From positions 175,641-239,640 of the forward strand of contig JAVKOQ010000057.1 of assembly GCA_031835245.1 (NCBI GenBank): 64,000 bases of DNA, in the 5' to 3' direction. This DNA is from Balamuthia mandrillaris. Lineage: Eukaryota; Discosea; Longamoebia; Balamuthiidae. Shown here in pieces: positions 11,419-22,978 of the stretch. Both the position numbers and the translations under genes were made by a program. Each line of letters begins with the position of its first letter. Position 1 is the stretch's first letter. The notes under the pieces are model-generated. The model ran no database searches. It was not told where the DNA came from and saw only the letters and a program-made list of their open reading frames with translations.

Positions 11419-12827
11419 TTAGGAGAGACCAAAGCCGCGACTGTTTTCCACGGCGGCGGTCAAGTACTTGGCCAGCTTCTCTTTGCTGCTGTACTCTGGC
11501 AGCAGCAACCGACTGAAGCACGTAAATGATGTTGGCAGCCTGTGTTTTGTGTGTTTGTTTGTTTGTTTGTTTGAAACAGCATTCAGTAAGGCTCAAAAAA
11601 AGAAAAGAAAAGAAATGATAAGAAACAGTACCTATCAGAATCAGGGCCGTTGCGTTGGATGATGAAAGGCATGCCACCCAACCCTTTGATGGGCACTCTG
11701 TCGCTGCCCGTTACGAATGCCAACAGTTGTTTCTTCCGTTCGATGGAATAGTTATGCACTATCTCCCAAAACGCACTTTTTTGTGTGAAAGACGGAAAAT
11801 AAAAACAAAAGAGCAAGTTAATAATTTGAGAGAGACAGAGCAGCAGAGGACAAGAGAACGAGAGAAGAATGGCTTTCTTGTTCGAAAGAAGGAACGGATA
11901 CAAGAAGAAAGAGCAAAGGAGGAAAGAAGAGAGAAGCAAGATGAAAATAAGTACATGATGAGCGGGTGGTCAGGGTAGAAGCCATGCAAATAAATGGTAG
12001 ATTTTTCTAACCCGTTAAAGTCTAACTCAGAACACCCGCAAATAAGCTGTTCTAGTTCTTCTGGCCTACATAACTACAAAAAGAAAATGAGCAAAGTGAT
12101 AATAGTAGGAAAAAAAATAAGATATCTTACTTTAATAACTTGTCCGTTACAAATGCTGTGAAATCCTTCGTAGAATGCATCAAACTGAAACCTAAGCGAG
12201 TCTACCAACAAATGTTTCACATACAAGTCAACATATTCTATGGTAGAAGAAAGAAGACGAAAAAAGGAGAAGAAGAACAAAAAGTGAGAAAGCAGCATAG
12301 GTGGAAAAGAGTTTAACCGAAGAACAAATCTTTGGTTGTGTGAACGTACCTTGTTTGTTTTCTTGCGTGACTTCTATTTCAGCTCCGTTGGGCTTCAGTT
12401 CAACTGTTTGTCGCTCTCCATAAATTTCATGGTCGACCTGTTATTGTGATGTAAGTTTCAAAACAAAACAAAATACTGAGACAATAAAAGACAAATACCT
12501 CAAAAGTGCTGCAATAAACATCTTCGAGGACACTTTCGTTATCATTTAGCATTTGTTTAAGTCCATTTCCAAGATCCTATCATGACAAACAAAGCTCAAC
12601 AAATCAGAACATGTAAAAAACATTAAAAGAGAAGAGAAATAGCAAGATCGTACAGGATCGAAAGCGCACAAATCCTCAAAAGTGGGTTCTTTGCCCAAAA
12701 GCTTCTTATAAATGACCATAGGAAAGTGTATATCAAGAATGACGCCGTTGTAAATGGCTAACCCAAGCAGCTGAAATAAGATGAAATGTTATAAAATTTG
12801 CGTGAGCGAGAGAGAGAGTGCGCGCGC

Positions 12828-12867
<40 letters not shown>

Positions 12868-13713
12868 AACCATTCCAACGAGACGATATTGGTCGACACT
12901 TTCAAAGGAAGCAACATTGAACCACGACATCCTTCTTTTTTCGTCGTTTACGAACATACCTATTAAACACAAAACAAGCCAACCGAAAAATATATTAGTG
13001 CCCAAAATAAATGAAGGAGTTACAATTGTTACCGTATTTTGGGTCAAACACTTCCATGATGATCAACTGGAAGAACTCCTTCAATACTCCTCCCACGTCA
13101 ACACCATCTTCTCCAAGAAACTTGATACGAAGTGGTTTCTTCAAATCAGCTCTTTTCACTTCGATCTACATTTCAACAACAAATAAAGTTAACAAAGAGA
13201 AAAAGAATTAAGAAAAACAAAACCTCTCTGGAGTTATACCTGTGTGAAAGTATCTGAGACCAGCTCATCTCTTCGAATTTCTAACCAGCAATGAGGTACG
13301 CCTGCCCGTTTAATATTGGAAGGCAACATGACTGGCAGCTCATATTTTGAAATCATTCCAAAGAACGTTAGCCTCGCCATTGCATCCTGATAAACAAAAT
13401 TTAAAAAAATTAGAAAGAAAAATAATAACAAAACAAACGTGTAATATTATTATGTCATACCTCTACTTCTCTTGTCATTAGGATGGCAGCTTCAATGTGA
13501 AGTAAACGTGCTTTGGAAAAAGCATCAAGAAGAAATGGGTATCTGCAGTAAGCGAATTCTTCTGTATCAGATTCTGCTGCTCTGTCCGTTGTTGGGGCAT
13601 TGCTAGAAGATGCACTCGCATTTAAAGATTCTGCTTCCTTTTCTTCTTCCTTTTCTTTGCCTTTCTCTTCTTCTTTTTCTTCTTCTTCATGCTGGTCAAA
13701 CCTCTTTGATTTC

Positions 13714-13744
<31 letters not shown>

Positions 13745-16276
13745 CAAAAGGAAGAGTGAGGAAGAACAACAGACAGCAGAGAAGCGGAGCCAAATGGAAG
13801 CGAAGAACAGAATAGAGGAGGTAACAAAGGAAGTGTAATGGCTGAACCTTTTGCCTTGCCATCTACGAAAGTCAGCTCTCAAATCCACTTTGTTACAAAT
13901 AGAAGTATTGTAAAATTCAGGATATGGTATCAACCGTCCTATTTCATTGGCCTCATCTGATTGTTCATTCATTATAAAGTTGTCGGTGTTACAACCACAA
14001 CGTGTAGAAACAGAAGTTGAAAAGGGATAGCGAAATACATACGTAAAAGGTTGAGACATTTTACAGCATGAAAGATGGAGTCGTCTTTGTACAAAATATT
14101 AGCCCTCAAGTGAGTGTCGATAAAGGAATGAAACGCTTTTACAAGCGAAAGGAACTTATCCGCTGGATATCTTTACAAAAGTGTTACGTAACATCCAAAA
14201 TGCAAGAAGAGAGAGAGAGTCAAACTTGGAAAACCACTGGACGAGAATACGCTGAAATTGCTCGTTAAGAGAAACAATTGTTTCCATTAGCGTTCGCAAC
14301 ATGGCTGTGCTTCCCCATTGTTGGGTGTCTCGTAAAAGTGGATTCTACATTTGTTGTTAAATGTTACAAGCAATTCAAAAGCACGAAGTTAACAAAAGCA
14401 AAAAGGCGAACCTCCAAAAGAATTGGTATTTGACGGAGATCAATGTGTGATTTTATGAGTTGCTTTCTGTAATAGAGGCGAGATACCACCAACTCGGTTG
14501 CGTTCTCCAATGTATGTGTTATAGGAGCTCGTTTCTTTCGAAAATAGAGCATCAATAACAAGAAGAAAATTCAGTGAGCAAGAAAAACACATACCAAATC
14601 AAGGATAGCATTGTAAGCAGCGCTGACACCTTCCAAATCGAGGACGCTGATAAAGTCTTCTGGTTTGGTCGACTTGTTAAAGCTGTCCTTCTAGATATTG
14701 TGTTTACTCGTAAGAACTTTCAGAAATGAAAAAGAACAGACCAGAGTAAAGAGAGGACAAAGAAGATAAACGAGAAAAAAGGAGAACCTTTCTGAAGCTA
14801 CGGTTAAGAACTTGTGAGTCTCCAAACCCTTCCATGATGACTCTCTTGAGGTCAGCATGTTGTGCTGAAGTATGTGATGCCGCTGTGCCTTCCAAACGTT
14901 CAATTACAGACTTAACATAATCCAAATCTAGCACCAATGATCCAGACAAACCAGAAGCAGAGGCCAACAGTTCTTTTTTTCTTGAAGAGCTAGCATCACT
15001 TCTTTCTATTTCTTCCTCATTTTCTGTTTTGAAAAGAGCAGAAAAGAGAGAAGAGCCGCTAAATACGGAATACAAGAATGAAGGCTGGTTTTGCATTGAA
15101 GAAGTTTTGTGAGATGATGACAGTCGTTGTTGCTGAGGTGAAGACGTGGACTCGGAAGGAGAAGACTCCGAAGAAGGAGCAGCAATAGATGAAGCAGACA
15201 GAAGTGGAGGACAGAGGTAAAGGCGCGGCCAAGCGGCTAGCTGGATGCTCCACACGACCGCTTGTTCTGGAGTTAACTCCACACATTCTTTTTTTCAAAA
15301 AACGAGTTGTTGAGACCACAACATAAAGCAGCAAGAGAGAAAAGAAAAAAGAAGCAGAGAACAGCAAAATGAAACCTGGACAAGAAGCGCAGAACTTGTT
15401 GGGACAGTTCTCTCGTTTACAGCCTTCCGTCAACTGCAGATAGAACCTAATGGTTTTTATTTTGTGAGTATTTAAAAAAACGAAAACAAAAAATAAGAAA
15501 ACAAAAAAGAGAGAAAGAAAACCTAGAGAGGGAGAGGGAGAGGGAGAGGGAGAGGGAGAGGGAGGGAGAGGGAGAGGGAGAGGGAGAGGGAGAGGGAGAG
15601 GGAGAGGGAGAGGGAGAGGGGAGAGGGAGAGGGAGAGGGAGAGGGAGAGGGAGAGGGAGAGAGAGGGAGAGGGAGAGGGAGGGGGGAGAGGCAGAGGGAG
15701 AGGCAGAGGGAGAGGCAGAGGGAGAGGCAGAGGGAGAGGCAGAGGGAGAGGCAGAGGGAGAGGGAGAGGGAGAGGGGGAGGCAGAGGGAGAGGAGAGAAA
15801 CAACAAAACAAAAAAAAACAAAGAGGGAAAAGAAGACGAGCAAACAAAAAACAAAAAATATACTTGCGAGCCAGGTCCTCCAGTTTCTTGACGATGGCCC
15901 TTCGTTGTCTTCCAGTGGGAGACTTGGTGGAGGAGGGAATGAACTGCGAGCCCTTCAACAACTGTCGGCCGCCAGGGGCAGGCACGCCCAGCTTGTCCGT
16001 AGCATTACCCTGTTTGCCACGCAGCAACACGCTGGACGTGTTGTTGCGTCTCAGGAGAGAAGGCAGGTCAGAGGAAGACACGGAGGGTCGCAGAGACCTT
16101 CCAGCGGAAGAAGCAGAGGCAGAGGAGTTTGATGAGGAGGAATTTTTGGATCGAGGCGAAGGCTCGGCGTTCTCGGGAGACAAGTCAAGCTCTGTTGGCA
16201 CGGGTATGTTTCGAGCGCCTCCACCATCTCTTCTTCTTCCTTGGGGAAAGGCAAAAGTACCACTACGTGTCAGCAT
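11419..16276 (-). CDS. UBE3A: UBE3A-like HECT E3 ubiquitin ligase with AZUL zinc domain
   Basis: Start [13 protein letters not shown] at 16276, stop at 11419-11421, at least 12 exons. The N-terminal Ser-rich region leads to an AZUL zinc finger typical of UBE3[22 protein letters not shown] (about 15375-15440), continuing as [17 protein letters not shown]. The middle region has no clear domain. The HECT domain has [20 protein letters not shown] and [16 protein letters not shown] (N-lobe), LLGLAIYNG-type helix, [22 protein letters not shown], and the C-lobe [17 protein letters not shown]. The catalytic cysteine is in [18 protein letters not shown] (codon at 11518-11520), and the C-terminus NSRGFGLS ends as HECT enzymes do. 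All key features are intact, so an active E3 transferring ubiquitin through a Cys thioester is expected. Introns carry CT repeats, including the hexamer array at 15526-15795. Confidence 0.9.
15526..15795. repeat. GGGAGA hexamer array in an intron
   Basis: About 270 bp of GGGAGA units on the plus strand with AGGCAGAGGGAG variants in the second half. It sits in the intron just before the AZUL exon of the UBE3A-like gene, so the sense strand is pure pyrimidine. ORFs called across it (Pro-Leu/Ser-Leu strings) are artefacts. Confidence 0.95.
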
Positions 16277-16687
16277 TGTGTGTTGTCCCGTTCGTTGATG
16301 GTGGAAGCAAAGAAAAGTAGAGAGAGTAACGAAATGGTTGTCCTCTTCCCTTTCCTCTTTTCTTCGAAGGCGGATTATTACCTTCAGTTCGATCCCAACT
16401 CGACACAATTTTGTTTTTCCATGGAATTTTTGTCGACCAAAACTGCCTTCAGTTCGATTCCCATGGCCCTTTGTGCCTTTTTTTAATATCATCAGTGGGT
16501 CGACATGAAAGGAGAGATTGCGGAGAATCTGCAATCCACAGAAGTCTGACGTGGAAGCGATCAAAAACAGGAAGAAATTATGCCGAACATTACCCTTATT
16601 TATATATTTAATTCGCATCTGTAACGCAAGGCGATCCAAGGAATCCCTTTCCCACTACTACGACGGAACCATCAACCCACAACGACC
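16277..16687. promoter_or_regulatory. Divergent promoter region
   Basis: 410-bp gap between starts at 16276 (minus) and 16688 (plus). It holds TTTTTGTCGACC at 16427-16437, ACTCGACACAATTTTG near 16399, GGTCGACATG near 16498, and a TGACGTGG element at 16547-16554. The first shares the GTCGACAAAAAT pattern of the LRR gene promoter when read on the minus strand. Confidence 0.35.
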
Positions 16688-17408
16688 ATGTATGCTAGCA
16701 TTGGTAAGTCCCTAGGCTTGAACCTGCCTTTGGCGGCCATCGAGCAATCCTCGCAGACCGGAGAGCAGGAGCCCTGGAACAAATACGAGCGTTACGCCTC
16801 CTCCTCCCCTCGCCAACCGCCTCTCTCCACCTCCTTCATTCTTCGCGTCAACAACAATGCGTCCTCTACCTCCCCTTCGTCCTCGCCCTCGTCCCCTTCT
16901 TCTTCCGCCACCGCAACCACCGCGTCAGACAACTCCCCTAGAACAACCCCAAGAGATCGACACAAGCTCAAGAAAGTGGACCCTTATGCCTTGCTGCCTG
17001 CAGAAAAGGATGGGTGGCTTCTCAAACAACGAGGAAAGAGCAAAACGTGGAAGAAGCGGTACTTCATCTTGAAGGACTTTTATCTTTACTACTTCAAAGA
17101 CCTTCACGTACTGTCTCCATTTCTTTTTTTGATTTTTGATTTGTTATAGCAAGCTTCTTATACTTTGTGTTTAAAAAAAACAACAGAGTAAACATGCAAG
17201 AGGTCTTGTCGACTTGAGAACGGCAAGTGTGCAAGGATGTCATGGAGAGAGCAGCGCTGATATCAGCAACAGCAACGGCAGTGGCTTCGTTCTCAGCATT
17301 CGCGTCTCCTCCTCCCGTTGCTACTTTGTGGAGGCGGAGGACAACGCTTCTTACTTGTCTTGGCTGCGGCTCCTCCAAAGCAGAACTCCTTCCACTCCCA
17401 ACCAATAA
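16688..17408 (+). CDS. PH-domain protein
   Basis: Two exons, 16688-17107 and 17187-17408. The N-terminal half is Ser/Pro/Thr-rich and disordered. A pleckstrin-homology domain fills the C-terminal half: EKDGWLLKQRGKSKTWKKRY and FILKDFYLYYFKD (strands 1-3, with the basic W-KKRYF signature), then GLVDLRTASVQ, FVLSIRVSSSRCYFVEAED and the C-terminal helix NASYLSWLRLLQS. The splice joins in phase 0. About 213 residues. It probably binds phosphoinositide or a protein partner at a membrane; no other domain is present. It starts head to head with the UBE3A-like gene. Confidence 0.85.
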
Positions 17409-17605
17409 CTGTCTCACCAAAGATGTTTTTGTACAGCCAGTTTTTGTTTCGTCTTGCGTCTTTGCTTCTCTCTCTTCTTTCTTCTGTCTTTTTTGCTCTG
17501 CTATCTGCTTCTCTCCACTGTCTTGATTTTTCTTCATTCTTCTGTCCTCTATCTCAATTGCCAATTGTAACATTACAAAAGAAAGAAAGAAGGGATGAAC
17601 GCAAC

Positions 17606-19433
17606 CTATTCATTTAGCAATTGTTGAATGGCACGAGCGAACCGTCGAATTCCTTCCTCAATCAGCTCTGGCGGAAGGTATGCCCAACACAACCTTATCG
17701 AATGTCGGCTTTCTTCAGAAGGAGCCCTCCCTCCCTCTTCTTCTTTCATCAACGAGGAAGCCGTACAAGTAGCTCCATCTTTGACTATCAAATGTTCCAT
17801 CCTAGAACAAGCAGCTGCGATGCCTGCTCCGGTCAAGCTTCGTCCAGTTGCTTCGTTCTTCTCCAGATATTCTTTGTTGAGGGTTATCCAAAGAAAGAAT
17901 CCTCCTTTCGGCTTTCGGATGGTAAAAAGATTCGGTAAAACTGGTTCCACTTTTTCCTCAGCAAGGGACGTAGAAGAAGAAAGTGGAAAGTGAAGAAGAA
18001 GACGGTGATAAAGAAGGTTGGCTAGACGTTGATAGGTAGAACGAAGATCGGATAGATGGCGTTCGAGAAGACCTTCTTGAATCGCTTTGTAGACGATCAT
18101 GGAAGGCAATGGAGCAAATGAGCCACCGCTGTCCGCCACTGCGCAGTGAGCTAATTTGTTCACGATGGCCTCGTGAGCGTGGATCCAACCCAATCGTAGC
18201 CCTTTTTTTTACAGGGAAAGGAGAGAAGGGATACGCATTTAAGCTCAACCAGCAAAAAAACAACAATCCAGACACAGCAAATAGAGTAGAAGGCAAGACA
18301 AATACCAGGGGCTAAAGTCTTGGAGAAGGAATGAAGGGACAAGACAGTGGGTCGCTGGTTGGGATGATAGTAGAGGTCATAACATGCCAACGGAGGTGGA
18401 GGAGCATCTTTTTCATCAAAGTAAAGGAACTGGTAAACCTCATCGGCCACCACCATGAACCCATGTTGTTTGCTTAACTCCACCAATCTATTTTTGTTTT
18501 TCAAGTTGTTTAACGTTAGTTAGCGAAACAAGAATAAGAAAAAAGTAAGAGAGAGAGAGAGGGAGGGAGAGAGAGAGAGCAGAATGAATTGAACACCTTC
18601 GACGTTTGGCATGAGGAAGAGTGACGCCCTTTGGATTATGAAAAGTTGGAACAATATAGAGAAGCGATGGAGGAGGGACGCCCTCTCCGCCTTCCTCCTT
18701 CGGTTTTAGCATTCGCTCCAGGGCGTTCAGATCGATGCCTTCATGGTCGGTCGGCACGGTTGCCAGTTTCATGTGATGATCGGTATGAAACACGTGTGGA
18801 GCTAGATAGTACGTTGGATCCTCTACTAAAACAGTGTCACCTTTTCGTTTTGTTTGCGTTGTTTTCCAGCTGTTAACGAATGAAGAAGGCTGGGAAGAGG
18901 GAGTAGAGAAGAGCGATACCAGGTTTAGCAAAGTAAGTGCATGCCAGAGAGAACGCAGAGGAAGCACCAGTGGTCACAAACAGTTGCTCAGGAGCAGCAC
19001 GCGTCAACTTGTTCACCTCCTCGCTTTGTTCCCAATGAACATGAGAGTTGATAAACTCTGCAAGTTTCTCTCTGTCACACATATGCATGAAGGAAAGGAT
19101 CAGCGCCATCGAAATATTGTCGACACTCCACCAAAGATCAAAGAGAACAGTGATCTCTTTCTTTTTCGCTCAAAACATACAAAAGACACCTCACACAAAC
19201 CTGAAAGGAACAAAGCCAGCCTGGTTTTCGTCTGCGCAGTAGGAGAGCACCTCTTTTTTGGTGAAGTCGCTGGCGTGAGCCAGCTCCTCAAAGGCCAGCT
19301 TGGAGGCCCTTTGGAAGAGCTCCACCGGCAGGAGCTCCCCTCCAGGATGACCCTTTGCAAAGTCAATCGCCTCTGCAGCGTGCTGCTGTGGTTGGTTCTG
19401 GCCGCCTCGCTCCCTCTCCCCTCCTTGTTCCAT
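17606..19433 (-). CDS. Class I/II PLP-dependent aminotransferase (2-aminoadipate/kynurenine or aromatic type)
   Basis: Start MEQGGERERGG at 19433, stop 17606-17608, about six exons. Fold-type I features in order: IDFAKGHPGGELLPVELF; LFVTTGASSAFSL (cofactor phosphate loop); VLVEDPTYYLA; VPTFHNPKGVTLP (the NP pair); VVADEVYQFLYF (Asp that pairs with the pyridine nitrogen); SLHSFSKTLAPG followed by LRLGW, in which the Lys forms the Schiff base; and GGFFLWITL with SIRLCWAYLPPELI at the end. The order and SFSKTLAPGLRLGW match the MocR/ARO8/AADAT branch, which transaminates 2-oxo acids such as 2-oxoadipate or aromatic amino acids. Substrate cannot be fixed from sequence. No obvious targeting peptide. 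The gene looks complete. Confidence 0.85.
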
Positions 19434-19812
19434 CGTTTTTGTTGTTTTTTTTCGTTCGTGGCTTTTTCTTTATTGTCGACAACGGAAAATTGCAAACATC
19501 TCGATTCGAACCGGCGGAAAATTTATGTCGACGAATCAATTAATTAACTGTTTGATTTCTCATTGGACAATTTAATACACGGAATTTTCCAGTTTTGCGA
19601 AAAAAATTTTTGTACAGCGCTGCTGCTGATCTCTTTGGTGATTGTACTGGTGATTGTTTCTTCTTTTTATTTTCTTGCTCTGCAACCAACAAACCAACAA
19701 CTGAAAGCTGCGGATTACCTGCGACGCAGCTTTTCAAACAAAACATCCTCCACTAGTTATCAACTCTTATATTGTTTATATTCTTCTTCTTCTTTTAGTT
19801 GTTAGCAAAAAA
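19434..19812. promoter_or_regulatory. Divergent promoter region
   Basis: 379-bp gap between starts at 19433 (minus) and 19813 (plus). It holds TATTGTCGACAACGG (19471-19485) and ATTTATGTCGACGAATC followed by AATTAATTAAC (19521-19548). A short hydrophobic plus-strand frame at 19563-19805 lacks an ATG and is not called as a gene. Confidence 0.4.
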
Positions 19813-20789
19813 ATGATCATCTCTATAAAATCTTGCACGTTTCGTGATCTGCTAAACTTTTTGGTTTGGTCTCCCGTTCTCTCTCTCCCTTTTGAAGTTC
19901 TGTTGTTTATTTATTTATTATTTAAGTTCTGGCCGCTATATGCCTTCATGTTTGCCATCGGGTTTTTTGTGACGGTTGCGTTGATGCCCGAGTGGTGGAA
20001 CCTCTACCTTGCCATTTCTGCCATATACTCCCTGTGCGTGGCCTTTAGCCTGTTGAGCCTCTCCCGTGCGGCAGCGTCTCTTAGCACCATGAAAGCAGCA
20101 TGGGTTCATCCTCCCTTTCTCTCTTTCTCTTTCTCATTCACAAGGGCATCGCTCCTTGCATTTCGTCGTTTCTCGTCCGCATTGACTTTCTCTGCTTTTC
20201 TTTGCTCTATTCTATCTGTCTGTTGTTCTCTTTTCTCTTTGTATTCTCTTTCGTCACCACAAGTCGCTAAGCGCCAAGCCATGTTACTTTTAGATGATAG
20301 TTTGGAACGTCGTGACTTTAATTCTTTGCTTTATCGGGTCCATTGTTTTTGTGCTTTGGATGTTGCTATGGGCACTCCTGCAGCGCATCGTTTACTGCGA
20401 CGAAGGCATTGACAGACCTGATTGCAGAGAAATTGGACTAAGGGACGAGCGTAACTCTCGCTTATTGATCGCCGTTACTTGTCCCCTTGCCCTTATGGCT
20501 TTGATCATAATGGTAAGTATGATGCTCGAAGAGAAGATTTGGCAGGAGAGAGGCAGTGACAGCCAGACAAAGATAGACAGAGAGACAAAGAGAAACAGAG
20601 GAGAAAAGAGAAAAGAAGTAGCAATTTTGTATGTTATCGCTTTTCTCACAACTTGGATGTATGCAGGTAACAGTGCTTATAAAGTTGCTAAAGTTGATAT
20701 GTGCAAGAATAAGTTGTTTCTCAACTTATTCATTCGTAGGAAGAAAGCACGACCTTCCTTCCTCATCACTTATTTTTTTAAACACATAA
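19813..20789 (+). CDS. Multi-pass membrane protein of unknown family
   Basis: Exon 1 from ATG 19813 has hydrophobic segments FEVLLFIYLLFKFWPLYAF, MFAIGFFVTVALMPEWW and LYLAISAIYSLCVAFSLL. After a CT-rich intron (about 20099-20293), VVTLILCFIGSIVFVLWMLL, a Cys/charged loop (YCDEGIDRPDC) and LLIAVTCPLALMALIIM follow. A second intron (20513-20666) leads to VTVLIKLLKLICARISC and a stop at 20787. About five transmembrane helices. I do not recognise the family. The last 60 bases of the coding region lie inside the 85-bp repeat also found beside the kinase gene (23425-23510), so the C-terminus may have been replaced by duplicated DNA. Confidence 0.55.
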
Positions 20790-20812
20790 ACTACACATCG
20801 TGTTTAACAGAA
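20728..20812. repeat. 85-bp direct repeat, copy A
   Basis: ATTCATTCGTAGG...GTGTTTAACAGAA, nearly identical to 23425-23510, same orientation. Copy B lies immediately downstream of the kinase gene stop. The similarity fades into the kinase 3' coding end on the right (GACTTC at 20821 versus 23519), suggesting that copy A marks the 3' end of a lost second kinase gene. Confidence 0.9.
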
Positions 20813-21048
20813 AATAATTAGACTTCAAATGTGTGGTATCAAGCGATGAGCAACAAGAATAGAAAGGGAGGTGGTTCTGCATCAGGATTAATGGACATTG
20901 CCCGATAATTAGAGAACAGCATGAAGGAGCAGGTGGTAGCCGGAGGCGATGGATCGTTTCGTGCTCAGCACGTGCCCGCTTATTGCCGGTAAAGCGCAAC
21001 AAAAATACACACACCAGCCGCACGGACAAAGCAAGCCAGTGTTCACTC

Positions 21049-22676
21049 ATGCTGGCGTGCCCGCAGCTATTGTTGTTTTGCTTGGCCTGGTGGCTAGTTG
21101 CGCTCCCCGCAGTTTCTTCCCGAGGCTTCCTTCCCGTTGACCTTTCCCACGCCTTCCCCGACGGAGTTCCTCCTCCCCCAGGGTATGCCGCTGGGCTCTC
21201 CTGGGCGGACGTGGACCAAGACAGTCGCCCCGATTTGTTCCTCTTCTCCGCAGAGAGTGTGCGGTTGTATCGCAACCAAGGGAACTGGAGCTTCTCCGAG
21301 ATGACCACCACAGCTCTCCCTGGCGACACCCTCCCTGCCTTCTACTTTGGCCAAAGCAAGTGGGCTGACTTCGACCAGGACGGCTTCCCCGACCTCCTTG
21401 CCTTTGGCCGTGTTCATTTCCCCCCATATCCCGTCCGATTGTTGAGGAACAACCAAGGGAGGAACTTCACCGACGTGACCAGCCAAAGCCTTCCTGCTTT
21501 GGCAGGCTGCGTTGAAACAACCTGCGCCATGGAATGGGGGGACTTTGACGGGGACAACCGAGTGGATCTCTTCGTCGCTCAAGCTAGAGCAAAGACGGTG
21601 TTCCTCAACAATGGAGGCCAACCCACCACTTTCACCGAGGTGGATGTCTCTGCCACCGTTGGTGGGGAAGCCTCCTTCAGCGGAGAGGTGCGTGCAGGGG
21701 ACTTTGATGGGGATGGGAAGGACGACTTGGTGTGGGTGATGAACGGCTTCTCTGGGGTGTATCGCAGCAACGGGGATGGAACCTTCACGGACGAAACGGG
21801 AGGCGTCCTGGTGGATGGAGGCACCCCTTTGCCCCCGCTTGATCAAAGCAGTGCTGATTGGGGAGATGTCAATGGGGACCAACGCTTGGACCTGGTGGTC
21901 TGTGGCTTGGTAAAATCAGGTGCCCCCTTCTCAGCAGTGTTTGTGCAGACAGAGGAGGAAAGGAAGTTCAGGGACGGCATAGCGGAGCTGTTCCCAGAGG
22001 AGTGTTGCCACAAGTTCGCCAGTGTGCAGTTCGCTTTGTGGATTTCGATGGTGATACCCTTCTCGACTTGGCCATCACCGGTGTGAATGTGGAAATGGAC
22101 TATAGTGGCGCATTGTTGCGAAACACTGGGTCTGTCTTTGAAGGTTTGTTGTTTGTTGTGGATCTCACTCCTTTGCTCGTTCCTCTCCTACTCTACGCGT
22201 CTTGCGTCGCTCTCTCTCTCTCTCTTTGTCGGTCTGTCTCACTGATGGATGAGAACAGATGTGACGGATGTGGAGTTTGGCAGCTCCTCTCCGCTTCCAC
22301 TTTCTGCGGATGACCGCATGGCGTGGGTGGATGTGGATGGCAACGGATCTCCTGACTTTTCTTCCTTCAGTACGACAGGCATCCTGCTGCAGAGAAACAC
22401 CAGAGCCTTCTCAGAAGATGAGAGCTCCTCCTCTTCTTCCTCTTCCCCATCAAGCAACTCCTCTTTTTCTTCCTCCTCTTCTTCCTCTGAGAGCAATGGG
22501 TCAGATGACAGAAGCAGTGCGGACCAAAGCGATGATGATGATGACAAGGGTGACTTGTGGTGGCAAGTGACGGTGCCAGTGGTGGTGGTGGTGTTGGTTG
22601 GCTTGCTTGTGGTGGTGGGCTTGGTTGGCATCACCATGGTGAGGAAGAAGAAGAGAAAGAGCAAGCAATTGTTGTG
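21049..22676 (+). CDS. FG-GAP/VCBS-repeat type I membrane protein, one internal frameshift
   Basis: ATG 21049 begins a signal peptide (LLLFCLAWWLVALPAVSS). Then come integrin-like FG-GAP repeats with calcium loops: WADVDQDSRPDLFLF, WADFDQDGFPDLLAF, WGDFDGDNRVDLFVA, AGDFDGDGKDDLVWV, WGDVNGDQRLDLVVC, VDFDGDTLLDLAITG and VDVDGNGSPDFSSF. A long Ser stalk, VTVPVVVVVLVGLLVVVGLV membrane helix and KKKRKSK tail follow. It is likely a surface adhesion protein with a beta-propeller. One intron at about 22146-22259 with CT tract. The frame is lost near 21995 (after AELFP): the paralogue at 4346-5643 has one more base there (CCGGGCGGA versus CCCAGAGGA). The break may be a sequencing error or real inactivation. 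The anchor and stalk downstream remain intact. Confidence 0.75.
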
Positions 22677-22776
22677 AACATCATACCACACAACGTGCAC
22701 ATCCAAAAGCTTGTCCTTTACATCAAACGCCGTGAGCGGCACAATTCTTTCTTTATAAAGATAACAAGCGAGCGAA

Positions 22777-22777
<1 letters not shown>

Positions 22778-22809
<32 letters not shown>

Positions 22810-22978
22810 ACGAAAGAGTGAGAAAGATCTTTGGAGTCTCTCCCACAGTGAGTTGGCACGCTACTCGCAACCATCGGATGCCTCGCGAAAAATGACCGAA
22901 CGAGGAGTTAGCGTGCCAACTCACCAACTGTTGCCGAACTCCAATTTAGGTTCAGCAATCCGGAACGTGCACAAATGA
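22778..22978 (-). pseudogene. Relic fragment of the neighbouring receptor kinase ectodomain
   Basis: Minus strand reads GGATTGCTGAACCTAAATTG, then GAGTTCGGCAACAGTTGGTG and AGTTGGCACGC, closely matching the kinase gene at 26095-26160 (GLLNLN...LEFGKQL plus donor site). Next comes CTCGTTCGGTCATTTTTCGC and GAGGCATCCGATG, matching 25805-25850, with the exon between deleted. The frame is broken. A GA tract at 22784-22808 fits a minus-strand intron. Nothing supports expression. Confidence 0.6.

Noticed and set aside
15447-15854. Long Ser-Pro-Leu repeat ORFs
   Set aside because: They follow the GGGAGA intron array before the AZUL exon; no splice or domain support.
19563-19805. Short plus-strand frame with one hydrophobic helix
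   Set aside because: No ATG, lies in a divergent promoter gap, and cannot be joined in frame to the next gene.
21094-21882. 262-codon minus-strand ORF
   Set aside because: Antisense of the plus-strand FG-GAP exon, which has a signal peptide and calcium loops.
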